A stretch of 64,000 nt of DNA from an uncultured Verrucomicrobiales bacterium (lineage in GTDB: Bacteria > Verrucomicrobiota > Verrucomicrobiia > Verrucomicrobiales > Akkermansiaceae), in contig CALBJX010000077.1 of NCBI GenBank assembly GCA_937893015.1, positions 1 through 64,000 of the forward strand, in the 5' to 3' direction. Every line of letters starts with the position of its first letter. Within the stretch, counting starts at the first letter, position 1. This document shows positions 6,913 through 15,969 of the stretch, one piece after another. The notes below the pieces were generated by a model. The model was not told the origin of the DNA and searched no databases. It saw only the letters and a program-made list of their open reading frames with translations. Both the position numbers and the translations under genes were made by a program.

Positions 6913-8793
6913 ATGGAACAGACCACGTCTTTTGAAAGCGAGCAGATGCGCCGCAATTTCTTCTTCCTTATCCGCCTGATTTTGGCCGTTCTGATTGCCG
7001 GCCTTTGCATCTTTGAGCTCTTCCTCAGCTTCCGCGGGTTGAACAGCCCTGATGCCATGGACCAAGCACAGGTGGCCCGACAGATTGCGAGAGGCGAAGG
7101 GCAGACGACCAAGTTCTTCCGTCCGATCGATATCATCGATCAACACAGGACGCTGCCCGGCAAGAAGACGGAGAAGAAGGTGCTGCCCTTCGACAAGCTG
7201 CCGGACACCTTCAACGCCCCCCTGCACACACGAGTGCTCGCGCTGGCGCTCAAGGTGACGGGCTATGATCGCTTTGACAACAAGCGCATGGACGCAGAGG
7301 TCTCCAACATCTACGGCGGTGACCGCGTGGTGGCGGCCACGTCGATGTTCTTCTTCGTCATCTCTCTGGTGTTGGCCTACTTCCTCTTCTCCTCCCTTTT
7401 CGATGAGGTGCTGGGCAGCACCGTGGTAGCCTTCATGGGGCTCAGTCAGCTGATGCTTCAATTTGCGGTAAGCGGTCTTGCACAGCCCATGGTGATGTGC
7501 TTCCTGCTGGCATCGGGCTTCTTCATCTGCAAAACAATTACACTCAATAAACAAGGGAGCATCGTCAAAGCGATTCTGTGCGACTGCGCCGTCTTCTTCC
7601 TGCTGGTTTTGATGGCGCTTTCCAACAGCATTGCTGCGTGGGCCCTGGTGGGGTACATGATTTTTTCCGCCTTCTGGTTCCGCCCCATCGGTCTGCATGC
7701 CGTTGTCGGCATGTTCTTCCTGATTGTCGGTGTCTGGCTGCCTGAGTATCTGCAAGCAGCCCCCATCGGCGGAGTTGTCGTCAAGTTCCTGCACAGCATC
7801 TATTCCGCCTTCGGCAGTGACAATTATGAGCTGTTGATGCGCTCCTCCTCCGATGCCGCAGTCCCCTTCAGCAACAGCATGTTCTTCCTGCGCGGTCTCG
7901 GCTATCTCTTCGACCAACTCGGCAAGCTCTACACCTGCATGGGCGGTATCGTGGTGACGACATTCTTCCTGTTGGCTCTCTTCAACCGCTACAAGCGCAG
8001 CGAAACGGAGGGGCTGAAATGGGCTATCTTCCTGATGTGGCTTTTCGTCTGTATCGGTATGACCTGCTTCGGACAAAGCGGCACGATGGACAATACCCAG
8101 CTTTACATTATCTTCGCTCCCTTCTTTGCGGCATACGGCACGGCCTTGGTCTTCAACTTCCTCGGGCGTCTGCAACTCGGCGCAGAGTTCCCCGCTGTCC
8201 GCGCCCTGACGATTTTCTTCCTGCTCCTCGTCTCCTCCGGGTCCTTCATGTTCAAGCTGCCGCAGGAACTCAGCTTCAGCATTCTTACCAGCGCCCGCGG
8301 CATTCCGCAGTATCCGCCGTACTACCCGCCCGTGCTCAACGGCAAACTGTACGACATGACCGGCAAGGAGGACATCATCGTCACCGACCAGCCTTGGGCC
8401 GTGGCATGGTATGCCGACCGCAAAGCCCTGTGGTTGCCGCGCACCATCGACACCTATGTTAAGGATTTGGAGCCCATCATGCGCGATGGCGGGCAGAACG
8501 TGCAAGGGTTCCTCATCACCCCCTCGTCTCACTCGACCGGCATGAGCGGATTCGCCTCCATCACCTCCGCTAACGGCGACTTCGCCCCCCTTGTGCTGGA
8601 AGGTAAGATGCTGCAGATGGTGCCCAAGCACAACATGGCTCTGACTGAGCTCTTCAACACACAGGGCAATTCGCAGGTGCGTTCCCGCACGCTGGCGAAC
8701 CTCGTTTCCTCTCAGGGGGAGTTCCCCCACCGCAATTTCCTGCTCGGTGCCGATATTGTGTACTACAGCAAGGAGGAGGTTTCCGGCAAATAA
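6913..8793 (+). CDS. Polytopic membrane protein, GT39/GT-C-like
   Basis: 626 residues. A first membrane segment at about 20-42, then a loop with SPDAMDQAQVARQIARG, then roughly nine to ten more membrane segments, and a C-terminal soluble part of about 170 residues. The acidic motif in the first large loop and the many membrane segments are what GT-C/PMT-type glycosyltransferases show, which use polyprenyl-phosphate sugars at the outer face of the membrane. I have no single signature that proves this. It starts 11 bases after the regulator gene and is followed closely by xseB. It could instead be an uncharacterised membrane protein. Confidence 0.6.
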   Translation: MEQTTSFESEQMRRNFFFLIRLILAVLIAGLCIFELFLSFRGLNSPDAMDQAQVARQIARGEGQTTKFFRPIDIIDQHRTLPGKKTEKKVLPFDKLPDTFNAPLHTRVLALALKVTGYDRFDNKRMDAEVSNIYGGDRVVAATSMFFFVISLVLAYFLFSSLFDEVLGSTVVAFMGLSQLMLQFAVSGLAQPMVMCFLLASGFFICKTITLNKQGSIVKAILCDCAVFFLLVLMALSNSIAAWALVGYMIFSAFWFRPIGLHAVVGMFFLIVGVWLPEYLQAAPIGGVVVKFLHSIYSAFGSDNYELLMRSSSDAAVPFSNSMFFLRGLGYLFDQLGKLYTCMGGIVVTTFFLLALFNRYKRSETEGLKWAIFLMWLFVCIGMTCFGQSGTMDNTQLYIIFAPFFAAYGTALVFNFLGRLQLGAEFPAVRALTIFFLLLVSSGSFMFKLPQELSFSILTSARGIPQYPPYYPPVLNGKLYDMTGKEDIIVTDQPWAVAWYADRKALWLPRTIDTYVKDLEPIMRDGGQNVQGFLITPSSHSTGMSGFASITSANGDFAPLVLEGKMLQMVPKHNMALTELFNTQGNSQVRSRTLANLVSSQGEFPHRNFLLGADIVYYSKEEVSGK

Positions 8794-8809
8794 CCGCGTC
8801 TGAATCCGC

Positions 8810-9094
8810 ATGAGTCCCCGTAAAACAACAGAGAACGCCCCCACCTTCGAGCAGGCTGCCGCGCGGCTCGATGCTATCGTGGCCCGCATGGAGCAGCCCG
8901 AAACAGGGCTGGAGGACATGATTGCCCTCGTGGAGGAAGGTCTTGGGCTCATCCGCCGCAGTCGTGCTCTGCTCACAGAGGCAGAACTCCGCATCCGCAA
9001 GCTGGAGGAAGAGCCGCAGGAACAGCAGTCTGCACCCGCCAAGCGCAACAGCAACCCCGCACCGCAGCAGGACGATGGCTTCTCCCTCCTCTGA
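8810..9094 (+). CDS. xseB: Exodeoxyribonuclease VII small subunit
   Basis: 94 residues. The typical core is present: TFEQAAARLDAIVARMEQ, then GLEDMIALVEEGLGLIRRSRALLTEAELRI, an antiparallel helical pair. With XseA it cuts single-stranded DNA. The C-terminus is a Gln/Pro-rich tail. Its 3' end overlaps the dxs start by 20 bases, the classic xseB-dxs linkage also seen in Proteobacteria (ispA-xseB-dxs), but ispA is absent here. Confidence 0.92.
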   Translation: MSPRKTTENAPTFEQAAARLDAIVARMEQPETGLEDMIALVEEGLGLIRRSRALLTEAELRIRKLEEEPQEQQSAPAKRNSNPAPQQDDGFSLL

Positions 9095-10967
9095 ACAGAT
9101 GCCGCCCATCCTGAGCGGCATTCAATCGCCGGCGGACCTCAAGGCTCTGCCTGCAGACAAACTGCCGGCCCTCGCAGCGGAAATCCGCGGATTCCTCATT
9201 GACACACTCTCCCACACGGGCGGGCACCTCGCCCCCAACCTCGGGGCCGTGGAGTTGAGCATCGCGCTGCACCGCGTGTTCAACACGCCGCAGGATAAGA
9301 TTCTCTTCGATGTCTCTCACCAGAGCTACATCCACAAACTGCTCACGGGACGCGCCGCGCAGTTCGGCACACTCCGACAATTCAAGGGGCTCTCGGGCTT
9401 CATGAAGCGCAGCGAATCCCCGCACGACGCCTTCGGTGCCGGGCACGCCGGCACCGCCCTCTCCGCCGGACTCGGCATGGCCGCCGCACGCGACTTGGCG
9501 GGGGAGGACTACCATGTCATCTCCGTGGTGGGCGACGGCTCCTTCACCTGCGGCACCACGCTGGAGGGGCTCAACAACATCGCCACCACCACCAAGAAGT
9601 TCATCCTCATCCTCAACGATAACGAATGGAGCATAGACAAGAACGTCGGCGCACTCTCGCGCTACTTCAGCTCCCTGCAGGAGACGGAGAGCTACGATTG
9701 GCTCCGCCAGCACACCAAGAGCATCATTGAGAGAATCGCGGGTAAAGAGATGCGCCGCCACGTCTCCAAGCTGGTGCACGCCGCGCACGGCTTTATCACC
9801 CCGCTGAGCTTCTTCCAAGAACTGGGCCTCACCTACTACGGCCCCATCGACGGCCATGACATTGCGCGACTGGAAAAGCTTTTCCGCATCGTCTCCAAGC
9901 AAAACGGCCCCGCCATCATCCACATCGTCACGGAAAAAGGGCGCGGTTATGCCCCTGCCGCAGACAACCCCACCAAATTCCACGGCATCGGCACCTACAA
10001 TGTGGAAGACGGCAGCACCCGCAAGGGCAGCGTCATCACCTACTCCGAAGCCTTCGGGCAAAGCCTGACCAAGCTGGCAGAGGACGATCCCAAGATTACC
10101 GCTATCACTGCCGCCATGCCGAGCGGCACCAAGCTGGACATCTTCCGCAAGGCCTTCCCGCGCCGCTTCTACGATGTCGGCATTGCGGAGGAGCACGCCG
10201 CTATCTTCGCCTGCGGTCTGGCCTCGCAGGGGCTCAAGCCCTATCTGGCCATCTACTCCACCTTCATGCAGCGCTGCGTGGACATGATTGCCCACGATGC
10301 CGCGCTGCAAAAGCTCCCCGTTCGCTTCTGCATGGACCGCGCGGGGCTCTCCCCCGATGACGGCCCCACGCACCACGGCCTCTTCGACATCGCGATGATG
10401 CGAGCCATCCCGGACCTCATCATGATGCAACCCAAGGATGAGGCCGAGCTTGCCGCCATGCTCCGCACCATGAACACCATCGAGGACTGCCCCAGCGCCA
10501 TCCGCTACCCCCGCGGCGCAGGAGAAGGTGTAGCAATGCCGGAGGCCCCCGTCCCGCTCCCCATCGGCAAGGCCGAAGTGCTGAGCGACGGGGGTGACGT
10601 CGTCCTGCTGGCGCTCGGCAACATGAATGCTCTCGCGGCAGAAGTGAAGGGCACCCTCGCCGAGCAAGGCATCCGCTGTGCGCACATCAACGCCCGCTTC
10701 ATCCGCCCGCTGGATGAGGCATGCATCCTTCACTTTGCCCGCGAGCGCAAGCTCCTCGTCACCATGGAGGACCATGTCATCGCCGGCGGCTTCGGCTCTG
10801 CCGTCATGGAGCTGCTCAATGACCACGGCTGTGCCACCCCCGTCCTGCGCCTCGGCTGGCCGGATACCTTCATCGAACACGGCAAGGAGCACCAGCTGCG
10901 TGAGCTCCACGGGCTTACTCCTGCCGCCGTCGCCTCCTCCATTCAACATCGTTTGACATCTTTATGA
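9075..10967 (+). CDS. dxs: 1-deoxy-D-xylulose-5-phosphate synthase
   Basis: First step of the MEP isoprenoid pathway: condenses pyruvate and glyceraldehyde-3-phosphate using TPP. 630 residues. HTGGHLAPNLG near residue 48, TPP-binding GDGS at 153 through NDN at 181-183, the EKGRGYAPA segment, the catalytic glutamate region DVGIAEEHA, and the transketolase C-domain. I chose ATG 9075, which overlaps xseB; MPPIL at 9099 is an alternative. The stop codon overlaps the start of the next gene (ATGA), so the genes are probably translationally coupled. Confidence 0.96.
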   Translation: MASPSSEQMPPILSGIQSPADLKALPADKLPALAAEIRGFLIDTLSHTGGHLAPNLGAVELSIALHRVFNTPQDKILFDVSHQSYIHKLLTGRAAQFGTLRQFKGLSGFMKRSESPHDAFGAGHAGTALSAGLGMAAARDLAGEDYHVISVVGDGSFTCGTTLEGLNNIATTTKKFILILNDNEWSIDKNVGALSRYFSSLQETESYDWLRQHTKSIIERIAGKEMRRHVSKLVHAAHGFITPLSFFQELGLTYYGPIDGHDIARLEKLFRIVSKQNGPAIIHIVTEKGRGYAPAADNPTKFHGIGTYNVEDGSTRKGSVITYSEAFGQSLTKLAEDDPKITAITAAMPSGTKLDIFRKAFPRRFYDVGIAEEHAAIFACGLASQGLKPYLAIYSTFMQRCVDMIAHDAALQKLPVRFCMDRAGLSPDDGPTHHGLFDIAMMRAIPDLIMMQPKDEAELAAMLRTMNTIEDCPSAIRYPRGAGEGVAMPEAPVPLPIGKAEVLSDGGDVVLLALGNMNALAAEVKGTLAEQGIRCAHINARFIRPLDEACILHFARERKLLVTMEDHVIAGGFGSAVMELLNDHGCATPVLRLGWPDTFIEHGKEHQLRELHGLTPAAVASSIQHRLTSL

Positions 10968-11794
10968 AGATTTCGCTTTTCACCACACTCTTATGGGCAG
11001 GGCTTGTTGCCCTCCCGCTCTCCGCTGCCCCGCTCACGGAACAGGAACGGATTTTTGCCGATGCGGATATTTTGGACGAAGCAGAAGACGAGGAGGAAGA
11101 GGATGACGATTTCATCCCCTCCACCGAGAAAGATAAAGAGCAGCAAGAACAGGTGCCGGAGTGGTTGGCCCAGCTTTCCAACCTTCCCCGTGATCGGCGA
11201 GACGAATACATCGCCCATTTCGCACAGGCCAAGGCCGCGCTGGCCGCGGGCAACTGGGTGGACTGTGATGCAGAGCTTACCTCCTGCGAGTTCATCTTCA
11301 ACAAGAACCCCAACGTTCACAATCTCCGCGTTGTCTGCTACATCGAGCAGAAGCGCCTGGATGCCGCCACGGAAGAACTGGAAAAGGCGCGTGCGCTGCT
11401 GCCGGATGATGCAACAACCCTTGTCAACGCCGCGAGTCTGCACATGGCTAAGAAAGCCTACCGCACCTGCATCCGCGAAATGACGGATGTTCTGGAAACG
11501 CCGAGCTACAATATCTCACAGGAGGTGCGCGACATCCTCACCTTCCGCGTATTCCTGTGTCACCTCATGCTGGGAGAAGTTTCGCAGGCAGAGGAATGGG
11601 TGAGCGAACTCAGCCCCATCTCCGACACGCCGCTCTTCTACTACAGCCGCGCTGCCGTCTGCCTGTATCTGCGCGACGCACATGGCGCCCAGCGCGACCT
11701 GCAATCTGCCGCCAACATTTTCTCTGAGGGCGGTCTGTTGGTGCCTTATCAGCGAGCCCTGCTCAGCTGTGACCTGACGGAAGCCAAGCACTGA
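10964..11794 (+). CDS. Secreted TPR-like protein
   Basis: 276 residues. Signal peptide to about residue 21 (LPLSAAP). A very acidic stretch follows at about 36-50, then helical-pair repeats of the tetratricopeptide type (AKAALAAGNWVDCDAEL, EQKRLDAATEELEKARALLPDD, NAASLHMAKKAYRTCI). It probably acts as a protein-binding scaffold in the periplasm. It sits between dxs and recO in a compact run, which says little about its job. Confidence 0.7.
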   Translation: MKISLFTTLLWAGLVALPLSAAPLTEQERIFADADILDEAEDEEEEDDDFIPSTEKDKEQQEQVPEWLAQLSNLPRDRRDEYIAHFAQAKAALAAGNWVDCDAELTSCEFIFNKNPNVHNLRVVCYIEQKRLDAATEELEKARALLPDDATTLVNAASLHMAKKAYRTCIREMTDVLETPSYNISQEVRDILTFRVFLCHLMLGEVSQAEEWVSELSPISDTPLFYYSRAAVCLYLRDAHGAQRDLQSAANIFSEGGLLVPYQRALLSCDLTEAKH

Positions 11795-11804
11795 GTGTCG
11801 GGGC

Positions 11805-12338
11805 ATGGAGAAAGACATCGGCACCATCCTGCGCCTCTACCCGCTGGGGGAGCACGGGCTGATTGTCTGTTGGTGCACGGAGCGGCACGGACTCATCCGC
11901 ACCGCCGCACGCAACGCACGCAAAGCGGGGAGCGATTTCTACGGCCGCATCGACCTCTTCCATGAGTGCGAGCTGCTCTTCCGCCCCGCCGCCAAGCAAG
12001 GGGAGCTCGCCGCGCTCAGCTCCGCCGCCCTGCGCTCCCCGAGACTGCCGTTGCGCTCCAAACTCAACCGCCTGCGTCTCGCCTCCTACATGTCCGCCCT
12101 GCTCTCCGCCACCGTGGAGGAGGGTGACGACGACCCGCGTTGGCACGCGCTCATTTCCCGTGCGCTGGACTACGTTGCCGAAAGCGAGCCCCGCCCCGCC
12201 ATCTTGCAGCATTTTGAAAAACGACTTGCCGAGCTCCACGGGCTCTACAGCCCCGAGGTCACACCCCACCTTGCGCTGGAACACCACTTCCGCAAGCTCC
12301 CCGGCGGCAGAAACGAGCTGTTGGAGCAGCTCATGTGA
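11805..12338 (+). CDS. recO: RecO-like DNA repair protein, short form
   Basis: 177 residues. The N-terminal OB-fold pattern fits RecO (DIGTILRLYPLGEHGLIVCWCTERHGLIRTAARNARK split over two strands, then FYGRIDLFHECELLF). The helical middle follows (LNRLRLASYMSALLSAT). Typical RecO is about 240 residues with a zinc-finger in the C-terminal half; this one ends early and has no CxxC. It may be a natural short form, as loading RecA via RecOR does not always need the zinc site. Family assignment is moderate. Confidence 0.65.
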   Translation: MEKDIGTILRLYPLGEHGLIVCWCTERHGLIRTAARNARKAGSDFYGRIDLFHECELLFRPAAKQGELAALSSAALRSPRLPLRSKLNRLRLASYMSALLSATVEEGDDDPRWHALISRALDYVAESEPRPAILQHFEKRLAELHGLYSPEVTPHLALEHHFRKLPGGRNELLEQLM

Positions 12339-12460
12339 CGGATGAAGGCACTCCTTGCGATGCCTTGCCGAGAAAGGTGGATGAGTCGAACGTCGTAAGG
12401 AATGGCAATGAAGTACAGGAAGGTATCACATGCTCTCTGTTTATCATACGCCTTCATCGC

Positions 12461-13210
12461 TCAACCATGGTAGCGCCGCCCGTTTTCTGTTTCCGCGCAC
12501 CACGAGGGGGTATCGTACTTCTCTTTGCAGAGGTGTGACAGCTCGTCGGCAAAACCGGGATAGGGCTCGGGCGTTTGCAGCATGGTAACGTGCTCCGCCA
12601 ATCGCTGCGCGAGCTCGGGAGCCCAACCCGGCGTAGGGCTACAATCCTGAATCAGACCTTGGTGCAACACGGCCCCGCCATGGCGACGCTGCCCCGCGCC
12701 GGCAAGCTTGTGCCCCGCGGCATCCGTGATGTCGCTGCACACAGGGCTGGCCCAGCAGGCGCGTCCGCCGCTCGGGGCATCCGCCGACAACAAGGTACAC
12801 GGCACGCCGTGCGCGGCGAGAGCTTGAGCCAAGGCTCCATGAATCCACTGATACAGCACGGCCGCCTCAGGGTACATGCCGCCGTCTGCGGGCTTCGGCA
12901 GCGTCAGGGTATAGGTCTGCCCGCGGCGGTGGTCGACAATACCGCCGCCCGTCCAACGGCGGATGTATTCCGTTGCCCCGGGGAAAAGACGGCGGGCTTC
13001 TTCCGCGCGATCAAAATAGCCGTAGCTCACCGCAGTTCGCGCCCAGTCATACACGCGCAGCCACGGCACGGAGTCGCGCATGAGCAATTCATCCGCCGCC
13101 ATGTTTTCATAGCCTCGGCGCGGCTTCGGGTCAAACCAAAGCCGCAGTTCCCGCAGGGGCGGAAACGGCGGCTCGGGGAAACAGGCGGTTATGTTCACGC
13201 CCTGCTCCAT
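12461..13210 (-). CDS. Lipoate/octanoate protein ligase-like (BPL/LPL fold)
   Basis: 249 residues. The family signature RRWTGGGIVDH lies at about 84-94 and the AGHKLAGAGQRR segment holds the active-site lysine (Lys168). A cysteine in SPVCSD (158) sits where LipM/LipL-type octanoyl transferases carry a cysteine, so it could be either a lipoate ligase or an octanoyl transferase. It begins 14 bases after the last pseudopilin gene on the same strand, so it may be read from that operon. The 122-base gap to its right contains nothing I can name. Confidence 0.8.
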   Translation of the reverse strand: MEQGVNITACFPEPPFPPLRELRLWFDPKPRRGYENMAADELLMRDSVPWLRVYDWARTAVSYGYFDRAEEARRLFPGATEYIRRWTGGGIVDHRRGQTYTLTLPKPADGGMYPEAAVLYQWIHGALAQALAAHGVPCTLLSADAPSGGRACWASPVCSDITDAAGHKLAGAGQRRHGGAVLHQGLIQDCSPTPGWAPELAQRLAEHVTMLQTPEPYPGFADELSHLCKEKYDTPSWCAETENGRRYHG

Positions 13211-13224
13211 GGGTGCAAAAGAGT

Positions 13225-14208
13225 TTACAGCGGGGCGGGCAAGGCCACCATGCGGGAGAAGGAACGCGTGTACTTGGCGAAGAAGTCCGCAGACTTGATG
13301 CGGCGGCGCCCCTTGCGAATCTGTTCCACCACACCCACACCTTCTTCGGTGAGCACCGTCAGGGAGATGGTAGCGGAGGTCACGCGGGCGTTCTCGTATT
13401 TCTGGCCGTCAATCTCAATGCGGTCCCCGAAAACGGCCAGCTTGTGGTGGCGATTGTTGGAGGCGATGACAGGCACGGACACGCTCTTGTAGCTCACGCG
13501 GCCCTTCTCGGCATCGGCGGAGTCGTTCGCATAGCGGATGGTGAAACACACATTCATCTCCACGATGTTCTCGCAAAGGAAGTTCTTCTCGTCATCCTGC
13601 TCGAACGCTGCATAGCCGCCTTCCAAATTGGAGTTGCCGAGCAGCTGCTCAAAGGACTTGCGGGGAGGCACGACCTGGCGATACAGAGAGAAGAGAGGGT
13701 ACACGCCTTTCTCATCACCCTCCGTGGCGGAGAGGTCAAGAATTTGGTCGCGGTACATCAGGCGGTAGCCGATAGCGCTCACATCACCCTGCGTGTCCTG
13801 ATTGTGGGCGCGAGCCTCGCGATAGTTACCGCGCAGGGAGGCGGAGGAGGCAACGGAGGGGTTGCGGTCAGGTGCGCAGGCAAAGAAGACCACCTGAGCG
13901 GAGCGAGGCACATCCAACCCTTTGGGTGCCCCCTGCACCTTATCGCTTGCCTTGGCAAACATCCATTGGTAATCGTTATCTCCGGCCTTCATCTGGAAGG
14001 ACTCCAGATCGTGCCCCATGACCTTCATGGCGGCGCGGGAGCGGGAGGTGGTGCTCACTTCCTCGCGAACATTGTTCCAGAGGTCGATACCCTGATTAGT
14101 GAGCTGCATAATGACGAGCACCAGCATACTGGTAATCGCCATGGCGGTTATCAGCTCAATAAGAGTGAAACCGCGACGAACGAATCGAGGAGAATGAAAG
14201 GATTTCAT
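13225..14208 (-). CDS. Pseudopilin, Verru_Chthon cassette protein C-like
   Basis: 327 residues. Prepilin N-terminus RRGFTLIELITAMAITSML: processing would fall between Gly and Phe, with Glu at +5. A hydrophobic helix follows, then a large periplasmic domain. The helix followed by GIDLWNNVREEVSTTSRSRAA resembles protein C of the four-gene Verru_Chthon cassette. ATG 14208 was chosen because it precedes the prepilin leader directly; the frame is open 25 codons further. Third gene of a minus-strand run (15818, 14975, 14208). Probably part of a type II secretion/type IV pilus-like assembly. Confidence 0.78.
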   Translation of the reverse strand: MKSFHSPRFVRRGFTLIELITAMAITSMLVLVIMQLTNQGIDLWNNVREEVSTTSRSRAAMKVMGHDLESFQMKAGDNDYQWMFAKASDKVQGAPKGLDVPRSAQVVFFACAPDRNPSVASSASLRGNYREARAHNQDTQGDVSAIGYRLMYRDQILDLSATEGDEKGVYPLFSLYRQVVPPRKSFEQLLGNSNLEGGYAAFEQDDEKNFLCENIVEMNVCFTIRYANDSADAEKGRVSYKSVSVPVIASNNRHHKLAVFGDRIEIDGQKYENARVTSATISLTVLTEEGVGVVEQIRKGRRRIKSADFFAKYTRSFSRMVALPAPL

Positions 14209-14228
14209 GAACGGGAAAGGATAAAGGC

Positions 14229-14975
14229 TCAACGATGGAACGAAAGATTGGCGGAGAAGAGCGGGCGTCCGAGCTGCTTCCACGTCTTACCCTTGTAGCG
14301 GGCGGGGTTGGGCGGGCTCATCAGGAAGAAGTCCGCACGATAGAAAATCACGCCGCCCCACGCGTTGGCATCGCCGGGCGCGGAGCTGTACTTCTCCGGG
14401 CTGTTGGCGGAGGCGATGGTACCGGGCGTCGCCACGGGTTTGAACTCGCCGTTCTTCTTCTGCTCCAGCTGCGTCATGCGCACGAGGAACACGGGACCGA
14501 CGGCATTGGGGATATCGTCCTTGTGCAGCTTGTCGTCCATCGGGCAGGCAATGCTCACCAGCTGACTGTTCTGGCCGGGCACGCTCTTAGCTGCAGGCAC
14601 GGAGGGATAGGAGCCGTCCGCACGCGGTGTCTTGGAGAGATCCGCGCGATAGGAGAAGATAACAATGGAGGAAGAAGGCTTGGAACAGCCCTTCAACCAG
14701 AAGAAGGATTTATCGAAGGCGCTCAGGTAGCTGTTGGCGGAGGAGGCGTTGGCGGAAGCGGGAGCCTCTTCGTCCGCACGCAGGAAACTCATTTCTGCAC
14801 GCAGAATCCCTGTGATGCGTTCCGCGTCCTGCCGTGTCAATGCCTGCTGCACCATGCCGCGCGCGGGCACGAACACCGTCAGGAAAATCGAAAGCAACGT
14901 GCCGACCAAAGCGATGGCCAGCAGGGTTTCCATCAGCGTGAAACCGCCGCGTTGAATGAAAGATACCTTTTTCAT
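14229..14975 (-). CDS. Pseudopilin, Verru_Chthon cassette protein B-like
   Basis: 248 residues with prepilin leader MKKVSFIQRGG, then FTLMETLLAIALVGTLL (Glu at +5). The body is soluble and not otherwise recognisable. The ARGMVQQALTRQDAERITGI stretch after the helix fits minor pseudopilins of the GspI/GspJ type. Its start lies 36 bases past the stop of the upstream pseudopilin and there is no visible ribosome-binding site. Confidence 0.75.
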   Translation of the reverse strand: MKKVSFIQRGGFTLMETLLAIALVGTLLSIFLTVFVPARGMVQQALTRQDAERITGILRAEMSFLRADEEAPASANASSANSYLSAFDKSFFWLKGCSKPSSSIVIFSYRADLSKTPRADGSYPSVPAAKSVPGQNSQLVSIACPMDDKLHKDDIPNAVGPVFLVRMTQLEQKKNGEFKPVATPGTIASANSPEKYSSAPGDANAWGGVIFYRADFFLMSPPNPARYKGKTWKQLGRPLFSANLSFHR

Positions 14976-15011
14976 AAAACTGTTTCTCTTCGTTGTCAGA
15001 CTCCGTCCGCT

Positions 15012-15818
15012 TTACTTGCGTCCCTTACCGCGGGCGGCGGGCTTCTTGCCGCTGAAACCGGCACCGGCCTTCAGGGCGTCCTCATCAATGGTCTGCTCAA
15101 TGGTGCGCAGCAGACTGGTGTCTCCCGTGGGCCACACCACCACACCCTTGGCCCCCACGGGACGCTTGCGGGAATCGAGCTCCAACGCCACGATACCATC
15201 GTGAGCACGAGCACCGCTGCCCATGCGCCCGTTGATAATCACGAGACGTTGGGGGCGCGTGGGATTCAGAGGATCAGCGGTCGGGGAAACGAAACGGCCC
15301 TTCTCATCGAACTCGATGTAGTAGATGCGGCTGTACCCCTTGCCGGAAAGCTTCTCGCGACCTTCACCGATCATGGAACCGCTCGTGCCTTCCGCCCATT
15401 CCAGCGGCGTGCTGTAGTAGGGGGAGAAGTACACGCCGGGGGGCAGCAGCATACCCGCGGAAGTCGCGCTCCAACGGCCATCCTGATCCACGGAGGAGCC
15501 GTCGTAGTTGGCACCTGCGTTGTCGCGTTTCTTGAACATCATGACGGTCATGAAACGCAGGTGGCGGGAATCCGCGGACTTGTCGTCCGGATCATTAGCG
15601 ATCACGAGGCGGGTGTATGTATCATTGCCTTGCGCGGTGGCGCGTGCTTCCTGAATCATGGACTCCAGCATTTCCACGCCCGAGTCGGTGCCGCGGCCCT
15701 TGCCGGCATCGCGCAGGACGGAGGCGGACATAGTCATCAGAATGCCGATGATGGCAATCACCACGAGGAGCTCCACCATGGTGAAACCCTTAACGAAAGA
15801 ATGACGGAAAGATTTCAT
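15012..15818 (-). CDS. Pseudopilin, GspH-like, Verru_Chthon cassette protein D-like
   Basis: 268 residues. Leader MKSFRHSFVKG then FTMVELLVVIAIIGILM, Glu at +5. Next comes an Ala/Glu-rich helix (EMLESMIQEARATAQGN) and a beta-rich body as in GspH/FimT minor pseudopilins. The frame extends far upstream (to 16130) but that region belongs to uppP on the other strand. First gene of the pseudopilin run. I see no gene for cassette protein A beside it. Confidence 0.78.
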   Translation of the reverse strand: MKSFRHSFVKGFTMVELLVVIAIIGILMTMSASVLRDAGKGRGTDSGVEMLESMIQEARATAQGNDTYTRLVIANDPDDKSADSRHLRFMTVMMFKKRDNAGANYDGSSVDQDGRWSATSAGMLLPPGVYFSPYYSTPLEWAEGTSGSMIGEGREKLSGKGYSRIYYIEFDEKGRFVSPTADPLNPTRPQRLVIINGRMGSGARAHDGIVALELDSRKRPVGAKGVVVWPTGDTSLLRTIEQTIDEDALKAGAGFSGKKPAARGKGRK

Positions 15819-15930
15819 AGACGCGAATGGTTGCGTGCGTAATATCACATTACTTTTACCAAGTTTTACCCCGCTCTTCAATCTTTTTTTGCAGCAAAGA
15901 CACGCTGACCCGCTTTTTTTCGCTTTTGCA

Positions 15931-15959
15931 TTGACCTTTTGCGCAAAATGGGGTACATG
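15931..15959 (+). promoter_or_regulatory. Promoter of uppP
   Basis: TTGACC (15931-15936), 17-base spacer, TACATG (15954-15959), 10 bases to ATG 15970. Confidence 0.6.
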
Positions 15960-15969
15960 GTGCGCCGTC

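Noticed and set aside
6892..9054. Long minus-strand frame (720 codons) opposite the membrane protein gene
   Set aside because: Its composition (His/Gln/Glu-rich, low-complexity) is that of a GC-bias shadow; the plus-strand frame has clear membrane segments.
12339..12460. Hidden gene or RNA between recO and the ligase-like gene
   Set aside because: Only a 9-base inverted pair (GATGAAGGC/GCCTTCATC) about 100 bases apart; no stable hairpin or frame.
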